Counted from the first letter of the stretch, positions 1-6,472 are shown. The stretch is DNA of 7,216 nt from an uncultured Ruminococcus sp. (GCA_947589205.1 CANQCJ010000107.1:1-7216), one strand, 5' to 3'. Numbers and translations are program-made. The notes: generated from the sequence alone by a model not told the origin.

Positions 1-683
1 GTGGATATAACCGAGAGCGTTTTGCAGCATTTTGAAGATATAGGGCATGACAAAACGACCACAGCGTCGTGTTTGAAAACGGTCAGGCGCGCGAACGCAC
101 CAAGGTACTCATGGATATCGCCAATCAGGTAAACGGACTTGTTATCGGCACGGGCGACCTGTCGGAGCTTGCGCTCGGCTGGGCTACCTACAACGGCGAC
201 CATATGTCGATGTACGCGGTGAACGCCTCCGTTCCCAAAACGCTCGTGCGGCATATCGTTAAATATTACGCCGACACCTGCAATTATCAGCCGCTCAGCG
301 AAGTGCTGCTCGATATTCTCGATACGCCCGTTTCGCCGGAGCTGCTGCCGACAGACGAGAGCGGTACGATGATAACTCAAAAGACTGAGGATCTTGTCGG
401 ACCGTATGAGCTGCACGATTTCTTTTTGTATCATCTTGTGCGGCGCGGAAGCGAGCCGAAAAAAATACTCCGTCTCGCGCGCTGTGCGTTCGGGGGAGAA
501 TATGACGAACAGACGATACTTTATTGGCTCAAGGTCTTTATCCGCAGATTTTTCTCCCAGCAATTCAAGCGAAGCTGTCTGCCGGACGGCGCGAAGATAG
601 GTTCGGTAACTCTTTCGCCGCGCGGAGACTGGCGTATGCCGTCCGACGCCTGCGCGGATATCTGGCTTGAAGAATTAAATTAA
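1..683 (+). CDS. nadE: Glutamine-dependent NAD+ synthetase, C-terminal part; 5'-truncated by window edge and frame-broken near base 60
   Basis: This is the synthetase end of NAD synthetase, which amidates deamido-NAD to NAD+ using ATP and glutamine-derived ammonia in the cytoplasm. The conserved block GTGDLSELALGWATYNGD, the following HMSMYAVNASVPKTLVRHIV and the ending around residues SPRGDWRMPSD identify the family. Only about 225 C-terminal residues are present, against roughly 640 for full clostridial enzymes. The frame starting at base 1 reads VDITESVLQHFEDIGHDKTT, the expected upstream family sequence. The family match then continues in a different frame as HSVVFENGQARERTKVLMD. That second frame has a stop at 33-35, so the switch lies between 36 and about 68, most simply one lost base at the CC of 59-60. 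A gene caller would probably start at GTG 69, which is not a credible start inside a conserved block. Either a recent pseudogene or a sequence error. The gene ends at TAA 681-683, just before a terminator. Confidence 0.9.
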
Positions 684-688
684 AAAAA

Positions 689-722
689 GAGACTGTCCGT
701 AAAAATGCGGACAGTCCTTTTT
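689..722. terminator. Bidirectional intrinsic terminator between nadE and lysC
   Basis: The arms GACTGTCCG (691-699) and CGGACAGTC (708-716) form a 9-bp stem with an 8-base loop. Five T's follow on the plus strand (718-722). On the minus strand the stem is followed by a run of T's, the complement of the A's at 682-688. It sits between two converging stop codons (681-683 and 725-727), so it can stop transcripts from both sides. Confidence 0.9.
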
Positions 723-724
723 AA

Positions 725-2044
725 TTACAGTCTCTGTACAACAAAGATCTCGTAGATCGCCTTGACGGCTTTTTCAAAATCGCGTTCGTGAACGCCGATG
801 ATTATGTTAAGCTCGCTCGAGCCTTGGTCTATCATTTTTACGTTTACATGGGCGTGCGCGAGAGCCGCGAAAATTCTTCCAGCCGTGCCGCGTTCGCTCT
901 TCATGCCGCGGCCTACGACCGCTATCAGCGCGAGATCGCTTTCTATGTCGATCACGTCCGGGTGAACGTTTCTGTGCAGACCGGAAAGTATCTCCTGTTC
1001 GCGCTCTGCAAATTCCGCCTGATGAACGATAATGCTCATCGTGTCGATCCCAGAGGGCATATGCTCGAAGGATATGCCGTTTTTCTCAAACTGCTCGAGT
1101 ACCCTTCTGCCGAAGCCTAACTCGCTGTTCATCATGTCCTTTTCTATGTTTACTACCGAGAAGCCCTTTTTGCCGGCTATTCCGGTGATGGTGTAAAGCG
1201 GCTTCTGGCAGGTGCTTTCAACGATAAACGTACCCGGGTCGAGCGGCTTGTTGGTGTTTTTTATGTTTATCGGTATACCCGCCTTGCGCACCGGGAAGAT
1301 AGCGTCCTCGTGGAGCACTCCCGCGCCCATGTAGGCAAGCTCTCTTAATTCCTTGTAGGTTATTGTGCGTATCGGCTGAGGGTCTTTGACTATCCTCGGG
1401 TCGCAGATCAAAAATCCCGAAACGTCCGTCCAGTTTTCATAAAGATCCGCGCCTATGCCTGCGGCGATGATAGAACCGGTAACGTCCGAGCCGCCGCGCG
1501 AAAATGTTTTTATCGTGTCGTTGGGGGTAGAGCCGTAAAATCCGGGAATGACAGCGCGCTCAACGTCCTTTAAGCGTTCGCCGACAGCCTTTAACGTTCT
1601 TTCGGAATCAAATTTCCCGTCGTCGCCGAAGAAAATAATATCCGCCGCGTCCACGAAATCATAGCCTAAATAAGCGGCGAGCACTATGCCGTTGAGATAC
1701 TCTCCTCTTGAAGCGGCGTAATCTCTTCCGGTGCGCGCCTTAAAGCAGTTTTTCATAGTCTCAAATTCGCTGTCGAGCGAAATGCCTATATTAAGCTCCT
1801 CGATTATGCTCTTGTATCTTTCCTTTATACTTTCAAATTCCTCGTCAAAGCTTTTGCCCTTTACCGCAAGCTCATAGCAGGAGTAGAGCATATCGGTGAC
1901 CTTGGTGTCCTCCGAAAAACGCTTTCCGGGAGCGGACGGTACGACGTATCTTCTCGACTCATCGGAATTGATTATCTCCGCTACCTTGCGGAACTGCTCC
2001 GCGCTTGCAAGCGAGCTTCCTCCGAACTTCAATACCTTTATCAA
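725..2044 (-). CDS. lysC: Aspartate kinase (aspartokinase), clostridial single-function type
   Basis: This enzyme phosphorylates aspartate, the first step toward lysine, threonine, methionine and diaminopimelate for the cell wall. The 439-residue product has the amino-acid-kinase domain first: KFGGSS at residues 6-11, SAPGKR at 37-42, SRGE at 112-115, FSRGGSDVTGS at 181-191 and the nucleotide-binding stretch WTDVSGF at 205-211. Two ACT-type regulatory segments follow, around 285-345 and 372-435, so end-product feedback inhibition is expected. The length is typical for clostridial aspartokinases. The start is TTG at 2044: AAGGAG lies 9 bases upstream and the protein begins directly with IKVLKFGG, leaving no room for another start. 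It has its own promoter and appears monocistronic. Which amino acid inhibits it cannot be read from the sequence. The symbol is by family; a paralogue elsewhere in the genome is possible. Confidence 0.95.
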   Translation of the reverse strand: MIKVLKFGGSSLASAEQFRKVAEIINSDESRRYVVPSAPGKRFSEDTKVTDMLYSCYELAVKGKSFDEEFESIKERYKSIIEELNIGISLDSEFETMKNCFKARTGRDYAASRGEYLNGIVLAAYLGYDFVDAADIIFFGDDGKFDSERTLKAVGERLKDVERAVIPGFYGSTPNDTIKTFSRGGSDVTGSIIAAGIGADLYENWTDVSGFLICDPRIVKDPQPIRTITYKELRELAYMGAGVLHEDAIFPVRKAGIPINIKNTNKPLDPGTFIVESTCQKPLYTITGIAGKKGFSVVNIEKDMMNSELGFGRRVLEQFEKNGISFEHMPSGIDTMSIIVHQAEFAEREQEILSGLHRNVHPDVIDIESDLALIAVVGRGMKSERGTAGRIFAALAHAHVNVKMIDQGSSELNIIIGVHERDFEKAVKAIYEIFVVQRL

Positions 2045-2053
2045 AGCTATCTT

Positions 2054-2059
2054 CTCCTT
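2054..2059 (-). promoter_or_regulatory. Ribosome binding site that fixes the TTG start of lysC
   Basis: AAGGAG on the minus strand with 9 bases to the TTG at 2044. No ATG or GTG start fits, so this site supports the unusual start codon. Confidence 0.85.
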
Positions 2060-2079
2060 AAATATTTATTAGCTATTCC

Positions 2080-2108
2080 ATTATAAGCCAAATCGTTAAA
2101 ATAGTCAA
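2080..2108 (-). promoter_or_regulatory. Sigma-A promoter of lysC
   Basis: On the minus strand the -35 box is TTGACT (2108-2103) and the -10 box is TATAAT (2085-2080), with a 17-base spacer. Transcription would start near 2073 and leave a leader of only about 28 bases, too short for a lysine riboswitch. Confidence 0.88.
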
Positions 2109-2114
2109 TAAATA

Positions 2115-2133
2115 AACAATACAACATATTGTT
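2115..2133. repeat. Inverted repeat just upstream of the lysC -35 box
   Basis: AACAATA (2115-2121), a 5-base spacer and TATTGTT (2127-2133) form perfect 7-base arms, starting six bases upstream of the -35 box. It could be an operator, or a chance palindrome in AT-rich promoter DNA. Confidence 0.35.
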
Positions 2134-2187
2134 AATTTTTCGTGTCCTTTCAGAGGTAAGAGTCTGCGGCGCGGTCTTAACAGCTCC

Positions 2188-2202
2188 GTCCGCCTTGCGG
2201 AC
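2188..2202. repeat. Small GC-rich hairpin in the diguanylate cyclase-lysC intergenic region
   Basis: GTCCGC (2188-2193), loop CTT, GCGGAC (2197-2202) make a perfect 6-bp stem in otherwise AT-rich DNA. There is no T-tract after it on the minus strand, so it is a poor intrinsic terminator for the upstream diguanylate cyclase gene. A near copy lies at 6505-6519. No other gene or RNA was recognised between 2045 and 2246. Confidence 0.45.
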
Positions 2203-2246
2203 TTATTATCTAAGCTCTAACCTGTTGAATGTTAATAATTTTACAG

Positions 2247-3818
2247 TCAGTCTCCGTCATAGGTGCAGCATATGCCCTTGCCGGAATTTTTCGCTTTATA
2301 TAGCGCGCGGTCGCTTAAACGCAGCATACAGTCGAAGTCGTATTTTCCGCAGTTTACCAGCTTTTCGGTAAATATTCCCGCACTCGCGCTAAGTCCCAAA
2401 AATTCAACGTGGTCGGAAAACTGTTCTTTGAGCATTTTCAGCAGATCGTCCGCGTCGTTTTGTATATCGTGCAGATAGCAGGGGCGTTTTATGACGACAA
2501 GAAATTCGTCTCCGCCGAGACGGGCGATAAAATCCTCGGGAAATTTTGTCTGCAAAATATGCGCGGTAAGCTCTAAGGCGACATCGCCCATATGGTGTCC
2601 GCTGTTGTCGTTCACCTGCTTGAAATTGTCGAGGTCTACGGAAATAAAGGTTATCTGATGAGCGGTGTTTATTGCGCTCAGATATCCGAAAAGTCCCCTG
2701 CGGTTGTTTAGTCCTGTCAGGAAATCGGTGTTCGCGCTTTTTATCGTACTGCGCTCTTTGAGGCGATCCTCGGTGACGTCGCTGAATATACCGATATTTC
2801 CGATAGTTTCGCCGAAGGTATCGTGTATCGGCTCTTCGCCGTAATGGAGGTATCTTTCCTCGCCGTTTATCTCTATGCAGATCTCCTCGCGCTCGTTGAA
2901 GCGGATTATCTTGCCGGAAAGCTCCTGCTGTTTCCAGTCGTAATAGCTTTTTCCGATAATAGCGTCGGTGTCCTCGAAAAGCTCGTGGAAGCGTGAGTTT
3001 ACGCTTAATATTATGCCCTTTTCGTCCTCGACGAGGGTGGCGAACGGTATGCTTTCAAGTATAACGTTAAGCTCGCTGTTTATATTGTGAAGATCGGTCA
3101 CATCGTGCGCAATTCCGCAGGTGCCGATGATCGTTCCGTCAATATCTATCAGCGGGGATTTGTAGGTCTTGAATTCTCTCATGCCGCCCTTGGTCTTGAC
3201 CTTTTCGTCAAAAATGCAGGTCTTGCGGGCTTCCATGACGATATCCTCCGATTCAAGACAGACATACTCGCCCTTTTCGTACTCCTCCTGCGGGATATCC
3301 CAGATATAATAATGACCGCGCTTGTATATCTGCCGCTTGGTTTTTTCGACCGCCTTGCAGAAGCTGTCGTTGACGTTAAGGTGCGAGCCCTTTTCGTCCT
3401 TGAACCATACAAGGTCGGGGATAGAATCTATCGCGGTGTTAAGGCAGACGGAAAGCCTTCTCGAATCGCTCATATCCTTAAGGCGCGTTATCAGCTTTGA
3501 AATATATACGCTCAAAAGCCTTTCATCATATCTGTTTTCGGTCGGCATGACAAAAAGCTCGTCGGCTAAGCTCAGCGCTTCATCGCTCATGCCGTTCAGC
3601 TCGTTCTCGTCTAAAATAAGCGCGCAGAGAACGCCCTTTTCCTTTGCGGCATTAAGCGTTTCGATATCGCCGTCTATGACAGCCGCGCTGTCGGGCGTTT
3701 CGGACGCGGTAAGCTCGCAGTCCTCCGGCAGTACGATGCTTTTAAGTATATTTCCGACAGCCTCAGCCGCCCTGCCGTCAGCCGGCTCGGCGGTTATTTT
3801 TATTTTACATAAATACAT
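2247..3818 (-). CDS. Diguanylate cyclase with receiver-like N-terminus, two PAS domains and GGDEF
   Basis: The predicted role is making c-di-GMP from two GTP in response to signals read by PAS domains. In the 523-residue product, residues about 1-115 look like a degenerate receiver-type alpha/beta domain. PAS 1 (about 125-245) holds AIDSIPDLVWFKDEKG and ends in GIAHDVTDL. PAS 2 (about 250-352) ends in GIFSDVTEDR. The GGDEF domain (about 358-523) has TDFLTGLNNRRG, SVDLDNFKQVND, GHHMGD and an intact ARLGGDEF (GGDEF at 435-439). The inhibitory RxxD site is replaced by FPED, so c-di-GMP product inhibition through that site is doubtful. No signal peptide or membrane segment is evident, so a cytoplasmic protein. 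An upstream in-frame GTG at 3830 would add four residues, but it lies within the ribosome site; ATG 3818 is preferred. It is the first gene of its own leftward transcript. What the PAS domains sense is unknown. Confidence 0.93.
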   Translation of the reverse strand: MYLCKIKITAEPADGRAAEAVGNILKSIVLPEDCELTASETPDSAAVIDGDIETLNAAKEKGVLCALILDENELNGMSDEALSLADELFVMPTENRYDERLLSVYISKLITRLKDMSDSRRLSVCLNTAIDSIPDLVWFKDEKGSHLNVNDSFCKAVEKTKRQIYKRGHYYIWDIPQEEYEKGEYVCLESEDIVMEARKTCIFDEKVKTKGGMREFKTYKSPLIDIDGTIIGTCGIAHDVTDLHNINSELNVILESIPFATLVEDEKGIILSVNSRFHELFEDTDAIIGKSYYDWKQQELSGKIIRFNEREEICIEINGEERYLHYGEEPIHDTFGETIGNIGIFSDVTEDRLKERSTIKSANTDFLTGLNNRRGLFGYLSAINTAHQITFISVDLDNFKQVNDNSGHHMGDVALELTAHILQTKFPEDFIARLGGDEFLVVIKRPCYLHDIQNDADDLLKMLKEQFSDHVEFLGLSASAGIFTEKLVNCGKYDFDCMLRLSDRALYKAKNSGKGICCTYDGD

Positions 3819-3826
3819 AGGAAACG

Positions 3827-3837
3827 TCACTTCCTTA
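3827..3837 (-). promoter_or_regulatory. Ribosome binding site that decides the diguanylate cyclase start
   Basis: The minus strand reads TAAGGAAGTGA, a one-mismatch match to the full anti-16S complement TAAGGAGGTGA. The GTG that could be taken as a start is part of this element. The ATG at 3818, 8 bases after the element, has proper spacing. Confidence 0.8.
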
Positions 3838-3869
3838 TATAACTTGAAATAGGAGATAGAGTTTAAACT

Positions 3870-3898
3870 ATTATACCATAAATTATAAAAAATGTCAA
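3870..3898 (-). promoter_or_regulatory. Perfect-consensus sigma-A promoter of the diguanylate cyclase gene
   Basis: On the minus strand: TTGACA (3898-3893), 17-base spacer, TATAAT (3875-3870). The predicted start near 3863 gives a leader of about 45 bases. A palindrome, AGTTTAAACT (3860-3869), abuts the -10 box and overlaps the predicted start site. Confidence 0.92.
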
Positions 3899-3929
3899 GA
3901 TAATTTTACAATTGTTCAATATTTTTTTT

Positions 3930-3953
3930 AAAACGCTGCAAACGCGGCGTTTT
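3930..3953. terminator. Terminator-like hairpin between two divergent promoters
   Basis: AAAACGCTGC (3930-3939), loop AAAC and GCGGCGTTTT (3944-3953) give a 10-bp stem with one G-T pair. It is flanked by T8 at 3922-3929 and one extra T at 3954. It resembles a compact terminator whose T-tract lies inside the stem. No gene is transcribed into it from either side as drawn, so its role may be to block stray antisense transcription. Confidence 0.45.
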
Positions 3954-3971
3954 TAAACTTGATTTTGGCAC

Positions 3972-4000
3972 TTGATTTTTTCGGCAGGATATGATATAAT
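3972..4000 (+). promoter_or_regulatory. Sigma-A promoter of the protease-LRR operon
   Basis: TTGATT (3972-3977), 17-base spacer, TATAAT (3995-4000). Predicted transcription start near 4007, giving a leader of about 37 bases. The -35 box lies in the second copy of a direct repeat CTTGATTTT (3958-3966 and 3971-3979). Confidence 0.88.
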
Positions 4001-4043
4001 AAAATTCAAGTTCAGGTTTGCATCGAAAAAAGGAGGAGCGGTC

Positions 4044-5072
4044 ATGTATCAGTCATGGGTAGTCGATGCATGGATAGACGGGAATTTTGATGAAAAGCTT
4101 GCGCTTTTGCTCGCGCTGCTGCCGTCTGTCGTCATTTTGTTTTTGGTTTTAAGAAATATAAGATACAAGAAAAAGCCGCTCAAAAAATTGACGGCGGTGC
4201 TTGTTGTAAGCGCGTTCTGCTGCTTTCCGGCAATTATCATAGAGTTTTTCGGCATGATATTGTTTGTGCTGATACTTACTCCGATAGGTATCGACTATGA
4301 AGGACCGCTGTACAGCTTTTTAAACTATCTGATAGTAATAGCCGGCTCGGAGGAGTGCTGCAAATTTTTTACCTTCAGATGGATGATATTCAGCGACCGC
4401 GAATTTGACAACACCTATGACGGCGTCGTTTACGGCGCGGCGTCCGCTCTCGGGTTTGCTACCATAGAAAATCTCATGTATGTTTTCGGCAGCGGCTACG
4501 GCGACCTAAAGACCGCTCTGCTGCGCGGGGTAATGTCTATCCCGCTCCACGCGATAACCGGTATCGTTATGGGATACTATTTCGGCATTGCCAAATACCG
4601 CAGGTATAACAACATAAAGCCTAAGTCTCACCCGGAAATATTCGCGCTGGCTTTTTCGATACTTCTGCACGGATCGTATGATTATCTTCTCAGCGTGCCG
4701 GATATTTACAAGACCAAGGAAAGCAAGGTCATCGCCTATATGCTTATCGGGGCGATAATAATTTTTATTTACATACTTACATGGTATACGATAAAACGCG
4801 CCAAAAAAAATTCGCACAACATCTACAACCGTTACTATTACGAGCAGCTTGACGGCGTTTTGCAGGATATGGCGGGCGGAAAAACTACCGAACACCGCCG
4901 TACGTTTTTCGGCGTGCCGTTCGGCAGGGTCAACGGGTTCGACCCGTATCACCCGTATATCGTTGTGGTACTGAGCCGCTTCATGCACACCGCAGAGACG
5001 ATTGAGGACAGAATCAGCGCGGCGGTCAGCCCGCAGCGAGAGTTACGGTGCGTCCGGCGCAAAGATCTGTGA
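4044..5072 (+). CDS. PrsW-type intramembrane metalloprotease family protein; C-terminus probably frame-broken
   Basis: PrsW-family proteins are polytopic membrane proteases; in Bacillus subtilis PrsW starts degradation of the anti-sigma factor RsiW. The start is ATG 4044 with AGGAGG at 4031-4036. Hydrophobic segments lie at about 19-36, 50-80, 88-101, 127-148, 164-181, 197-216 and 228-250. The family's key residues are present in order: EECCK (103-107), DNTYDGVVYGAASALGFATI then E142-N143, H169 in SIPLHAITG and H209 in LLHGSYDYL. A polar cytoplasmic tail follows from about 251. The family assignment is firm; substrate and activity are not known. After about residue 321 the tail loses family character and stops at 5070-5072, while a zinc ribbon with a Gln/Gly/Pro-rich linker continues in the -1 frame from about 5006. 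If one base is missing here, the intact protein would be about 375 residues ending in a zinc ribbon at 5168-5170. Confidence 0.88.
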   Translation: MYQSWVVDAWIDGNFDEKLALLLALLPSVVILFLVLRNIRYKKKPLKKLTAVLVVSAFCCFPAIIIEFFGMILFVLILTPIGIDYEGPLYSFLNYLIVIAGSEECCKFFTFRWMIFSDREFDNTYDGVVYGAASALGFATIENLMYVFGSGYGDLKTALLRGVMSIPLHAITGIVMGYYFGIAKYRRYNNIKPKSHPEIFALAFSILLHGSYDYLLSVPDIYKTKESKVIAYMLIGAIIIFIYILTWYTIKRAKKNSHNIYNRYYYEQLDGVLQDMAGGKTTEHRRTFFGVPFGRVNGFDPYHPYIVVVLSRFMHTAETIEDRISAAVSPQRELRCVRRKDL

Positions 5073-5170
5073 CCTGTCCGCGCTGCAATGCAAGCGTTAT
5101 TATGCCGGCAAAATTCTGCCCGAGCTGCGGACAGCCGCTTCAAAATTCAGTGGAGGGTGAACATATTTGA
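5069..5170 (+). CDS. Zinc-ribbon segment: displaced C-terminus of the protease, or a 33-residue coupled small protein
   Basis: The frame starting at GTG 5069 encodes 33 residues beginning VTCPRC and containing FCPSCGQPL: two CxxC pairs ten residues apart, a typical zinc ribbon. Upstream in the same frame, from 5006, the DNA also encodes a linker-like stretch GQNQRGGQPAARV, with a stop at 5003-5005. GTG 5069 overlaps the TGA that ends the protease frame, so re-initiation as a separate tiny protein is possible. The linker makes a broken fusion more likely, and zinc ribbons at the end of clostridial membrane proteins are common. Its TGA overlaps the TTG start of the next gene, which suggests this frame really is translated to its end. 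Zinc binding is predicted, not shown. Confidence 0.7.
   Translation: MTCPRCNASVIMPAKFCPSCGQPLQNSVEGEHI
5152..5169 (+). promoter_or_regulatory. Ribosome site and overlapping stop/start that fix the TTG start of the LRR gene
   Basis: GGAGG at 5152-5156 lies 10 bases before TTG 5167-5169. The start overlaps the zinc-ribbon stop as TTGA. The next residues are a classic signal peptide, which confirms the start. Confidence 0.8.
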
Positions 5171-6465
5171 TAAAAAAGCTTTTTTCTGCGATAGCTGCCA
5201 TCGCTTTGGCATCAGCCTTGACTATCGGCGTCGGCGCGGAGGACGGTTCGGAGCAGGAGGACAGCTCCTCGGTCTCGGTCGTTCAGACCAACGCCGCTAA
5301 CGAAACGGAGGATTTCAGCTACAGCGAGGACGGAAACTGGAGCTATACCATGCTTAACGATCTCACCATAGCGGTGAGCGGATATTACGGCGAAAAAACC
5401 AACGTAGTCGTTCCCGAAACGATAGATAATTTCACCGTAACGGCGATAGGCGGCGGCTGGTATACCGATGAAAACGGCGAGAGCGTGCTTTACGGCAACA
5501 TTCACGGCGTTGAATACAGCGATGACGGCAGTATCGCCAAAAGTCAGGTGTACAGTCCTTTTTCCGGCAACGGGAAAATTTTCGCGATAACGCTTCCCGA
5601 GACAGTAAAATATTTAGGTGCGATAAGCTTCAAGGGCTGTACCTCCCTTAAAACGGTTAATCTTAACAACGATATAGAGATAATCGGCAACAGCTGCTTC
5701 GAGGGCTGCACGGCGTTAGAGGAGATAACTCTTCCGGAAGGCTTAAAGCTTTGCGATCAGAATATGTTCAGCGGCTGCACCGCGTTAAGTACGGCAGAGA
5801 TACCGAAAAATGCGCGTATAGAAGCTTCGCTGTTTGAAGGCTGCACGTCTTTGTCGAGCGTTACCCTGCCGGAAAATTATACATATCTGCCGCCGTCGAT
5901 CTTCAAAGACTGTGCCTCGCTTAAAGAGATCGCCTTGAGCGATACGCTTGAAAGCATAGGCGACAGCGCGTTTTACGGCTGCTCCTCGCTAAGCGAAATA
6001 GCTATCCCCGACACGGTAAAGACTATCTACAACAACGCGTTTTACGGCTGCTCCTCGCTAAGCGAGGTCGATATGAGCGAAAATATCGAGGCGCTCGGCA
6101 ACAACGCGTTTGCGGGCTGCGCGATAAGCGAGCTGACCCTGCCGGAAACGCTTCTCGGCATCGGCAAAAACGCGTTCGGCACGGACGAAAACGGCGTCGT
6201 TACAGACGGCTTCCTGCTGAATTGTCCGTCCTATTCGGCGGCGTTCGACTATGCGGTCAAAAACGGCATAGCCTGCACGGCGGAGACCGTGACCGCTCCG
6301 CTCAACAGCGATGTCAGCGGCGAAAACGGAGGTCCCTTTGCAAAAAGGCTTTCTCCCGAAAAGGCGTTATACATTCTCATCTTCGCGGCAGCCGCGCTCA
6401 TAGCGGTCATTGTGCTGATGATAGTGAACCACATAAAAGCCGCCGCCGAGAGCGAGGAGGAATAA
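5167..6465 (+). CDS. Secreted, membrane-anchored BspA-type leucine-rich-repeat protein
   Basis: The 432-residue product opens with a signal peptide (MIKK, hydrophobic core to about 22, likely cut after GVGA at 24). An acidic Ser-rich stretch (25-55) and an N-terminal domain (about 56-130) follow. LRR_5/BspA repeats run from about 137 to 340, marked by Gly/Asp-Cys-x-x-Leu at 157, 180, 203, 225, 248, 271 and 294 and a variant at 317, with a period of 22-23 residues. The closing motif SYSAAFDYAVKNGIAC (355-370) is typical of the end of such arrays. A transmembrane helix (about 400-420) and a short acidic tail place the repeats outside the cell. BspA-like proteins mediate adhesion or binding, but the ligand here is unknown. 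Translation is coupled to the upstream frame, so it should be made with the protease. It may be the protease's partner or substrate; that is speculation. A strong terminator follows. Confidence 0.92.
   Translation: MIKKLFSAIAAIALASALTIGVGAEDGSEQEDSSSVSVVQTNAANETEDFSYSEDGNWSYTMLNDLTIAVSGYYGEKTNVVVPETIDNFTVTAIGGGWYTDENGESVLYGNIHGVEYSDDGSIAKSQVYSPFSGNGKIFAITLPETVKYLGAISFKGCTSLKTVNLNNDIEIIGNSCFEGCTALEEITLPEGLKLCDQNMFSGCTALSTAEIPKNARIEASLFEGCTSLSSVTLPENYTYLPPSIFKDCASLKEIALSDTLESIGDSAFYGCSSLSEIAIPDTVKTIYNNAFYGCSSLSEVDMSENIEALGNNAFAGCAISELTLPETLLGIGKNAFGTDENGVVTDGFLLNCPSYSAAFDYAVKNGIACTAETVTAPLNSDVSGENGGPFAKRLSPEKALYILIFAAAALIAVIVLMIVNHIKAAAESEEE
5967..6065 (+). repeat. Exact 30-base direct repeat within the LRR array
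   Basis: Bases 5967-5996 and 6036-6065 are identical, 69 bases (23 codons) apart, encoding AFYGCSSLSE twice. The other repeats in the array have diverged, so this pair is a recent duplication or gene-conversion product and a possible site of repeat-number change. Confidence 0.85.
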
Positions 6466-6472
6466 TAAAAAC

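Noticed and set aside
788..1120. 110-codon open frame on the plus strand inside lysC
   Set aside because: Mirror of the ACT-domain coding region; no ribosome site.
2188..2202. Intrinsic terminator of the diguanylate cyclase gene
   Set aside because: The stem is only 6 bp and is followed on the minus strand by GGAGCTG instead of a T-tract.
2045..2246. Lysine riboswitch upstream of lysC
   Set aside because: The lysC promoter lies downstream of most of this stretch, and no multi-helix L-box-like layout was recognised.
3819..3830. GTG 3830 as the start of the diguanylate cyclase
   Set aside because: It is part of the ribosome binding element and has almost no spacing; ATG 3818 fits better.
3322..3852. 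176-codon open frame on the plus strand opposite the diguanylate cyclase
   Set aside because: Antisense to a well-supported PAS/GGDEF coding frame, Ser/Leu-rich composition typical of shadow frames, no ribosome site or family motif.
3972..4043. Longer N-terminus for the PrsW-type protein beginning at TTG 3972
   Set aside because: That TTG is the -35 box of the promoter; the added residues would be encoded upstream of the transcript start, and ATG 4044 has a strong ribosome site.
4506..4988. 160-codon open frame on the minus strand opposite the PrsW-type gene
   Set aside because: Overlaps the catalytic region of the protease, has no recognisable domain, promoter or ribosome site.
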